DNA of 64,000 nt from Pyrus communis (lineage: Eukaryota > Streptophyta > Magnoliopsida > Rosales > Rosaceae), in assembly GCF_963583255.1 (NCBI RefSeq), contig NC_084810.1:5363751-5427750 (forward strand). Reading direction: 5' to 3'. The notes below the pieces were generated by a model. It was not told the origin of the DNA, did not search any database, and worked only from the letters and a program-made list of their open reading frames with translations. Shown here one piece after another: positions 56,864 to 64,000 of the stretch. Every line of letters begins with the position of its first letter. The stretch's first letter is position 1. The translations under genes and the position numbers were made by a program.

Positions 56864-57377
56864 CTAATCCCTCATTTTCTTTCCTCTCCTTTTAATCCCA
56901 GCCGTCCATCTTTCTCCTTTCTCTTCTTTCCTTCGATCCCTGCCACATACGTGGCTTCATAGATCTTTGCTCCAGAAATCTGGAGCCTTCCAAATTGAAG
57001 AAAATTACCAAAATGTCCTTATCTTTAAACGTTAATAACTCCTTCGTTATAACTCCATTTCACGAATGGTTTACGCTTACGCGTTCGTAAGATCGAGCTC
57101 TATTCAAAAATATAAAATGTGACCTCGAAAGTTCTACGGTTTTTAAATAATTAATTTCCAAACTTCAACTTTGTAACTAGTTTAATTAAAATCTAAATTC
57201 AAATAAATTAATATAAATTCTCAATAATACAAATACGCAGATTATAACAACGAAATCCAGGAACGAGATTTCACAAGCTTTCTAGACTGTTGGATTTCTA
57301 ACGGTAATTTTTTTTTAAATTTGTCATCCAACAACTAGTGACGTAGACCGTCCGATCCAGAGATCAATAATCCACGT

Positions 57378-57403
57378 CCCCCCCCCCCCCCCCCCCCCCC
57401 CCC
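57378..57403. repeat. Run of 26 C
   Basis: An uninterrupted poly-C tract is followed by AAAAAAAATATAAAAAAA. It lies between the LTR-like unit and the inverted-repeat arm. Length is probably variable or uncertain in sequencing. Confidence 0.9.
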
Positions 57404-57550
57404 AAAAAAAATATAAAAAAAGCACATCAGTTAGAATTATGATCATTGGCCATGTGTCAAATATCTTAACAAGAATAAGTAACCCAGGTGAAATAAATCA
57501 ATATGAAATGGTTTGTCAGCCGGATCCACCTATTGTGGCATGTACGGCTG
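57404..57550. other. Short spacer before the inverted-repeat arm
   Basis: Includes CAGCCGGATCCACCTATTGTGGCATGTACGG-type sequence (57520-57552), a diverged form of the module seen at 57810 and 57918. Nothing else is recognised. Confidence 0.4.
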
Positions 57551-57798
57551 AACCAATAACTCATCAACATACTAGCCAATAGCTCATTAACATGCTAGCC
57601 AATAGCTCAATAACATGCTAACCAATAGCTCATCAACCTGCTAGCCAATAGCTCATCAACCTGCTAGCCAATAGCTCAATAACATGCTAGTTAATAGCTC
57701 ATCAACATGCTAGCCAATAGCTCAATAACATGCTAGCTAATAGCTCATCAACATGCTAGCCAATAACTCCATAACATGCTAGCTAATAGCTCAATAAG
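57551..57798. repeat. 23-bp tandem array, about 10.5 copies
   Basis: Units follow the pattern GCCAATAGCTCATCAACATG plus CTA. Variants alternate TCATCAAC and TCAATAAC, so a 46-base two-unit order is partly visible. The mirror site in the right arm (63177-63262) keeps only three to four units. Confidence 0.9.
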
Positions 57799-57799
57799 T

Positions 57800-58195
57800 A
57801 TACCTGCACACGAGTCGGAACCACCTAAAGTGGTCTGTACGATAGGACTGGGTGTAAATAAATACCCTAAAATGCTACGATCACGTGAAAACTGTGTGAA
57901 TAATCGCGGGTCACCTACGAGTCGGAACCACCTATTGTGGTCTGTACAACAGGACTGTGCACCTACCTTGGATCCAAGGTGATCGTAAGGTGAACATCAC
58001 GTGAAAGACTGTGCCCTGGCCACGGACATGAACACTAACACCAGGATGCAGGTTTATGAGCTCTCAATGCATCTCAACATAACATGTATGACTTATAGGC
58101 AACCTGTACGACAGTGTCGGAGTTGCTTATCATTGCAACTTGTACAACAAGGTCGGAGTAGCCTAAAGTATAAATATAGTCATGCCATAATTCGA
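57800..58195. repeat. Repeated hairpin modules in the left arm
   Basis: Two copies of GAGTCGGAACCACCTA followed by a short loop and GTGGTCTGTAC, then AGGACTG (about 57811 and 57918), each containing a CCACCTA...GTGG palindrome. Further on, GCAACCTGTACGACAGTGTC and GCAACTTGTACAACAAGGTC (each followed by GGAGT-GC) are another pair. All are mirrored at 62805-63170 in the right arm. Confidence 0.75.
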
Positions 58196-58334
58196 TCATT
58201 TCAAGTAACATCATAAACTTACATGTGCATCCTGCGTTCCTCGTCACACTTCAAAGCATTCATAGTAATTCCTTACAGTTAGTATACATATGGATATGTC
58301 ATGATGCAATCTAATACTCAATCATATCATAGTA

Positions 58335-58360
58335 TTTACCAGTATATACATATACATATA

Positions 58361-58415
<55 letters not shown>

Positions 58416-58418
58416 CAT
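58335..58418. repeat. TA microsatellite
   Basis: Imperfect (TA)n of about 80 bases with ACATA interruptions. The right arm has only a short counterpart near 62600, so the expansion happened after the arms arose. Confidence 0.9.
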
Positions 58419-60146
58419 GACGAAATATGCATAATCTGTAATACCCCACTCCCGAACTATTTATTTCGTGAATAATTATCGGGAACAAGTCCAACTAAAT
58501 ATTAGTTTAATTCACCATCATTATTTACGATTCTTTACTTCACTCTCTCAATGCCTCACACATTGATTTATAACCAACATTTAACCACAAAAAACAAAGG
58601 TTAAATCTCACATTTCCACCAACTTCCTTCACATTGCTCAATTATCCAACTAAGGCTTTTGTCTCAAATATATTATGGCTACATCTAACATCTCGTTAGA
58701 CTGCCTACGTACTACAAACAGGGATCAAGCCATTCGTAGTTCATAATAGTACTTCAAGCATTCACATTAATTATACGAAGGTAATATACCTAAATCAATT
58801 TAAAAGCGTCGATGGAACTATCAATAATATGTACCACAAAAAGAAAAGATCCACTCATCTGGAGTCCAAGCTATGATTCTCTAGCGCACGCATCGAGGCA
58901 TCCCGAATGATTGGCGCCTGTGACCAGTTATCGAATCATATCTCGGAAGTCTTATCAATAGAATACGTAATTCACCTAAAACACATTCTCAACGACATTC
59001 TAAAATAGTTCGAGACCCATTGACCACAAGTCAACCGTCGATCAAAGATCGACGATAAGATCTACAACCCTGTATAACTCGACCCTGAAGATCCGCATAT
59101 CAGATTTCCAATCCTCAACACCCAAAGATCCACAATATGTTTCTAGAATAACATATTAAAATTTCATTACGATCTAACGGTCGAATCTCCGTCAATTGCC
59201 CAAAACCAAGTAGCGGTTAACATTTATTTTACTAACTTACAAATCAAATTCGGGAAGATCCGTACGTCGGATTCTCGATCCATAAATTCCTATGATCTTT
59301 AAATATTACGTATTATAATGTATCCAAGTTTGATGACGATTCAACGGTCGGATCGTCGATTCATATTTTTATCAAGTAACGTATCGTACTGAATTTAGGT
59401 TTCAACAATCAACCTACGTCATTCAAATATCAAAATTGAATTCAAGACATTCGACATAGCCTAAAAATAGCATTGGCAGCCCACTGGCCACCGTGGGTGA
59501 CAGTCGTCCGTCCTGACTTGCAGGAAAATCCAACTATTTCCAAAAATTCTCAAACTTCACAGAAATGAAGATATCAATGAGTGGAGCAACTTTCATACTT
59601 GCAATGAAGTCTAAAAGTGGACAGAAGATAGTCAATTTTGCCCACAAAACCAGCGGTAACTAAAACTTTCTAGCGTCGATTCGTCTATGGTGGACCAACG
59701 GGGTCAAGGTTGGTTGGGATTTTCTCCTGGGATGATGAGCTACAAAACCCAAATGGTGGCATTGGTCATCGCTTTGCCGGAAAATCAAAAGGGATGGCCA
59801 GGGCACTATGAGAACCATCAAATTTCGTGGCCTCAAACCGCCACATACATAGGTTAATCAAAGTGGTTCTTGGGTGGATTTTGTAGAGGGAAATGAGAGT
59901 TTCAAGATAGTGGTGGTGGCATTGAAAAACTCCATCGAAGTTGGCCAGAATCGGCCTTGGAAGATGGGTGGTTGTAGAGGTGTACGGACGGAAAACCCAC
60001 GAGAAATGCTTTCAGCTTTTTCCCTTTTTTTTGTTTTGTTTTTTTTTTTTTGATTTCTGATTGGGCTGCTGCCCTTTTCTTTTTTTTCATCTAATTGGTC
60101 CTTCTTAAACTTTTAACTAACTCTCAATAACCAACTTCAAACGTAT

Positions 60147-60713
60147 TGTAACATCCCACATCATCTAGAGGAGTGGATCCTGTAAGCCTTATATGTTTAT
60201 TCTCATCTCTACCTAGCACGAGACCTTTTGGAAGCTCACTGGCTTCGGATTCCATGGGAACTTCGAAGTTAAGCGAGTTCACACGAGAGCAATCCCAGGA
60301 TGGGTAACCCACTGGGAAGTTCTCATGTGAGTTCCCAGAAACAAAACCATGAAGACGTGGTTGGGGCCTAAAGCGGACAATATCGTGCTACGGTGGTAGA
60401 GTGGGCCTGAGATATGATGAACCATGGGCCGGGATATGACAATTTGGTATCAGAGTCTAACCCTGGTTGTGGTGTGCCGACGATGACGTCGGGCCCCTAA
60501 GGGGTGGATTGTAACTTCCCATATCGTCGAGGGGAGTGGATCATGTAAGCCTTATATGTATATTCCCATCTCTACCTAGCACGATGCCTTTTGGGAGCTC
60601 ATTGGCTTCGGGTTCCATGGGAACTCCGAAGTTAAGCGAGTTCGCGCGAGAGCAATCACATGATGGGTGACCCATTGGGAAGTTCTACTGTGAGTTCCCA
60701 GAAACAAAACCGT
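60147..60713 (+). mobile_element. Cassandra TRIM element, 3' LTR truncated
   Basis: LTR 1 (60147-60441, 295 bp) starts TGTAACATCCCACATC and ends GGGATATGACA and carries the 5S-like core with AAGTTAAGCGAG, GGATGGGTAACCC and GGGAAGTTCTC. TGGTATCAGAG at 60445 is the initiator-Met tRNA primer site. A short interior with CCCCTAAGGGGTGGATT (purine-rich tract) leads to LTR 2 at 60510 (TGTAACTTCCCATATCG). LTR 2 stops near 60713 after AAACAAAACCG, so about the last 100 bases are missing. No target duplication remains. It occupies the centre of the giant inverted repeat. Confidence 0.92.
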
Positions 60714-60930
60714 TGACCATCGTCTAGAGAGACGTATGACTTATTCTTTTAGCATATCCTCGTAGTACTCGTTGGTGCGAACGCATAGGCGAAAACCGTT
60801 TATGAGTCCGGATTATAACGCTATAGTTATGGACGTTTGAAGTTGGTTATTGAGAGTTAGGTAAAAGTTTAAGGACCAATTAGATGAAAAATAAGAAAAA
60901 GGCAGAAGCCCAATCCGAAATCAGAAAGAG

Positions 60931-60965
<35 letters not shown>

Positions 60966-63264
60966 AAAAAGCTATGAGCTTTTCCCGTAGGTTTTCCGTC
61001 TGTACACCTCCACGACCACCCACCTTCCAAAGCCGATTCCGGCCAACTCCGATAGAGTTTTTCGACGCCACCCCCACCATCTTGAAGCTCATATTCCCCT
61101 CTACAAAATCCACCCAAGAACCACTTTGATTAACTTCTGTAAGTGGCGGTTTGAGGCCACGAAATTTGATGGTTCTCACGGTGCCCCCGCCACCCTTTTT
61201 TATTTTCCGGCAAAACGGCAAAGCGATGACCAATGCCATCATTTAGGCTTTGTAGCCCATCATCCCAAGAGAAAATCCCAACCAACCTTGACCCGAAAAT
61301 CCCAACCAACCTTGACCCCGTTGGTCCACCGTAAACGACGAATCGATGCCGAAAAGTTTTAGTCACCGTCGGCTTTGTGGGTAAAATTGACCATCTTCCG
61401 TCCATTTTTGGACTTCGTGACAGGTATGAAAGTTGCTCCACTCACTGAGATCTTCATTTTTAGGAAGTTTGAGAACTTTTGGAAATAGTTGGATTTTCCG
61501 GCGAGTCGGGACGGCCGATCGCCACCCACAGCAACGCGTGGTCAATGGGCAGCCAATGCTATTTTTAGACTATGTCGAATGTCTTGAATTCAGTTTTGAT
61601 ATTTGAATGACGTAGGTTGATCGTCGAAACCTAAATTCGTTACGATACGTTACTTGATAAAAATGTGAATCGATGATCCGATCGTTGGATCGTCACCAAA
61701 CTTGGATACATTATAATATGTAATATTTAAAGATCATAGGAATTTATGGATCGGGAATCCGAAGTACGGATCTTCACGAATTGGATTTGGAAGTTAGTAA
61801 AATAAATGTTAACCACCACTTGGTTTTGAGCAATTGGCAGAGATCCGACCGTTGGATCGTAATGAAATTTTATTATGTTATTCTAGAAACATATTGTAGA
61901 TCTTTGGGAGGAAATCTGATATCCGAATCTTCCGGGTCGAGTTATACAGGGTTGTAGACCTTCCCGTCGATCTTTGATCGACGGTTGACTTGTGGTCAAT
62001 AGGTCTCGAACTATTTTAGAATGTCCTTAAGGATGTGTTTTACGTGAATTATGTATTCTATTGATAAGAGTTATGAGATGTGATTCGATAATTGATCATA
62101 GGCGCCAATCATTTGGGATGTCTCGATGCGTGTGCTAGAGAATCATAGCGTGGACTCCAGGTGAGTGGATATTTTCTTTTTATCGTACATATTATTGATA
62201 GTTCTATCGACACTTTTAAATTGATTTAGGTATATTACCTTCATATAATTAATGTGAATGCTTGAAGTACTATTATGAACTATGAATGGTTTGATTCCTA
62301 TTTAGGGTATGTAGGTAGTCTAACGAGACACTAGATGCAGCCATAATATATTTGAGACAAAAGTCTTATTTGAGAAATTGAGCAATGTGAAGGAAGTTGG
62401 TGGAAATGTGAGATTTAACCTTATGTTTTTGTTGGTTAAATGTTTGTCATAAATCAATGTGTGAGACATTGAGAGAGTAAAGTAAAGAATCGTAAATAAT
62501 GATGGTGAATTAAACTAATATTTAGTTGGACTTGTTCCCGATAATTATTCCCGAAATAAATAATTTGGGAGTAGGGTATTACAGATTATGCATATTTTGC
62601 TATGTTTATATACTGGTAAATGCAATGATATGGTTGGGTATTAGATTGTATCATGACATATCCATATGTATACTATCTGTAAAGAATTACTGTGAATGCT
62701 TTGAACTGCGAAGAGGAACGCAGGATGCACATGTAAGTTTAGGTAAGTTTATGGTGTTACTTGAAATGATCGAGTTATGGCATGACTATATTTATACTTT
62801 AGGCAACTCCGACCTTATACAGGTTGCAATGATAGGCAACTCCGACACTGTCGTACAGGTTGCCTATGAGTCGTACATGTTATATTGAGATGTATTGAGC
62901 GCTCATAAACCTGCACCCCGGTGTTAGTGCTTCCGCCTATGGCCAAGGCACATTCCTTCACGTGATGTTCACCTCCCGCACCTTACACTCACCTTGGATC
63001 CAAGGTAGGTGCACAGTCCTGTTGTACAGACCACAATAGGTGGTTCCGACTCGTAGGTGACCCGCGATTATTCGCAATCTCCACGTGATCGTAGCACTTG
63101 AGCGTATTTATTTACACCCAATCCTGTCGTACATACCACTTTAGGTGGTTCCGACTCATGTGCATGTATACTTATTGAACTATTGGCTAGCATGTTGATG
63201 AGCTATTAACTAGCATGTTATTACACTATTTAGGTTGATGAGCTATTGGTTAGTATCTTATTAT
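60714..63264. repeat. Right arm of the giant inverted repeat
   Basis: Reverse complement of the left arm. It begins with TTGACCATCGTCTAGAGAGA, about 110 bases more of the LTR-like 3' part than the left arm retains. It includes a run of 32 A (60931-60962) that faces a broken T-run in the left arm (60028-60049). It ends inside the 23-base array, where the next Cassandra LTR begins. Confidence 0.8.
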
Positions 63265-63560
63265 TGTAACATCTCACATTGCCCAGGGAAGTGAATCCTG
63301 TAAGCTTTATATGTATATTCTCATCTATACCTAGCATGAGGCCTTTTGAGAGCTCACTGGCTTCGGGTTCCATGGGAACTCCGAAGTTAAGCGAGTTCGC
63401 GTGAGAGCAATCTCAGGATGGATGACCCACTGGGAAGTTCTCGTGTGAGTTCCCAGAAACAAAACCGTGATGACGTGGTCGGGCCCTAAAGCGGACAATA
63501 TTGTGTTACAGTGGTAGAGCAGGCCCGGAATGTGGTGGGAGCCCGGGCCGAGATGTGACA
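63265..63560 (+). mobile_element. Cassandra LTR without target duplication
   Basis: A 296-bp LTR starting TGTAACATCTCACATTG and ending GAGATGTGACA, with the 5S-like core (AAGTTAAGCGAG, GGATGGATGACC, CTGGGAAGTTCTCGTGT). Left flank ATTAT and right flank TCTTC differ, so it is not a simple solo LTR. It has the same orientation as the element at 60147. Recombination between two Cassandra copies would explain the mismatched flanks and the end of the right arm. Confidence 0.9.
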
Positions 63561-64000
63561 TCTTCCACCTTACATCACATTTCAATATTTTCAACACTTT
63601 CTACCAAAGCTTTCATATAATTTTTGGGAGAAAAAAATGACTGTGGAAGCTCATCGAAGATGTTACGTTGTGGGAATGTTGGGTTCACACTACTCATGGA
63701 AAATGCGCCAGAAGTATTCAAGGTCATTAAACTCAACGCATCCTTTACTTGTTGGAAAAACACTATCTCTCATGCTTCCAGTAATCTGCGTTGTGGGACA
63801 AGTTTAGCGGATCATGTGACTATTTTTATTTATTTATATACATCAATATTTTAATTTATTTATTTGTGTTACACCCACATTTTATAACAGTCTTATCCCA
63901 CATTTATAGACACTACAAACACAATACAATGCGAAGAACCACAACAAATCATTCAGCAAACAGGAATGTTGGCAAATTGTCAAAGATTGCCCCAGATACA
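63561..64000. other. Unidentified sequence at the window end
   Basis: Two overlapping frames exist: minus 63763-63575 (with NPTFPQRNIFDELPQSFF) and plus 63624-63854. The minus frame has more coding-like composition and could be part of a host exon broken by the Cassandra LTR. I do not recognise either. The last 150 bases are AT-rich. Confidence 0.3.

Larger units (their letters stand above)
53335..57275 (+). mobile_element. Long LTR-like non-coding unit (solo-LTR candidate)
   Basis: Starts TGTCATGCCCCGAACCCGAC and ends GAGATTTCACA. The flanks AGTTT (53330-53334) and AGCTT (57276-57280) could be a 5-bp target duplication with one change. Without the hAT insertion it is about 2.8 kb. It has no ORF of note. 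It shares ordered phrases with 58437-60146 and the reversed 60714-62583: GGGATCAAGCCATTCGTAGT, CGGTCGGATCGTCGATTCAT, TTCGGGAAGATCCG, GGCAGCCCACTGGCCAC. I interpret it as a solo LTR of a large Ty3-type family; no interior proves that. Confidence 0.5.
57551..60146. repeat. Left arm of a giant inverted repeat
   Basis: Nearly every stretch here recurs reversed in 60714-63264. Outward from the centre: CTCAATAACCAACTTCAAAC (60122) against GTTTGAAGTTGGTTATTGAG (60836); GATTCAACGGTCGGATCGTC (59337) against GACGATC...TTGGATCGTC (about 61680); GGGATCAAGCCATTCGTAGT (58721) against ACTATGAATGGTTTGATTCC (62280); the GTCGGAACCACC modules; and the 23-base array. Similarity is roughly 85-92 percent by eye. 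It is non-coding. Confidence 0.8.

Noticed and set aside
57378..57403. Biological meaning for the 26-C run
   Set aside because: Homopolymers of this size are often variable or miscounted in assemblies; recorded as a repeat only.
60884..61129. Lys-rich frame starting at 60884
   Set aside because: The poly-Lys stretch is a run of 32 A in a non-coding repeat arm; the mirror site in the left arm has no such frame.

Overview
This window looks like nuclear DNA from a dicot plant, and a woody rosid such as Rosaceae tribe Maleae (apple or pear group) is my best guess. The evidence is AT-rich sequence with intron-split genes using GT/AG splice sites, plant-only gene families (expansin, m-type thioredoxin, plant PPR, RMA-type RING ligase), dense nested transposons, three Cassandra LTRs carrying 5S rRNA-like sequence, and MITE families I associate with apple and pear. 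The species is inferred, not proven.

Six genes look intact. In order they are: a Lys/Arg/Ser-rich nuclear protein on the minus strand (8 coding exons, 2044-4742); a divergently transcribed mitochondrial-type PPR protein (5512-7421, plus); an alpha-expansin (13530-15404, minus, 3 exons); an RMA-like RING E3 ligase with a C-terminal membrane anchor (25000-25755, minus, with a long 5'UTR intron); a chloroplast m-type thioredoxin (42540-44207, minus, 2 exons); and an LC8-type dynein light chain family protein (50570-51263, plus, 2 exons). They serve unrelated housekeeping roles (organelle RNA processing, wall loosening, ER protein quality control, plastid redox, protein dimerisation) and do not form a pathway.

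The rest is mostly mobile DNA. At 15952-22979 is an LTR retrotransposon with a perfect 5-bp target-site duplication (TSD). It runs on the minus strand, has degenerate gag, shows no recognisable pol, and carries an intron-containing antisense gene of the plant mobile domain type with its own TATA box. At 28.98-33.48 kb are two copies of a diverged segment, one split by two transposon-like insertions, with a Copia LTR fragment between them. At 37528-38091 is a fossil hAT with the transposase C-terminal region. At 39926-41167 is a hAT element with a perfect 8-bp TSD that seems to carry a captured host-gene start: promoter, leader, intron, 28-codon exon and splice donor. At 45.29-47.67 kb is a direct tandem duplication of about 1.15 kb.

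The right quarter (53.3-63.6 kb) is a nest of non-coding retroelement-like repeats. It holds a solo-LTR-like unit (53335-57275) with an internal hairpin minisatellite and a hAT insertion. It also holds a roughly 5.7-kb inverted repeat (arms about 57551-60146 and 60714-63264) with a truncated Cassandra element at its centre and another Cassandra LTR at its far end.

Splice sites, translated lengths and TSDs were worked out by hand. Family names come from recognition of sequence motifs, not from a database search.
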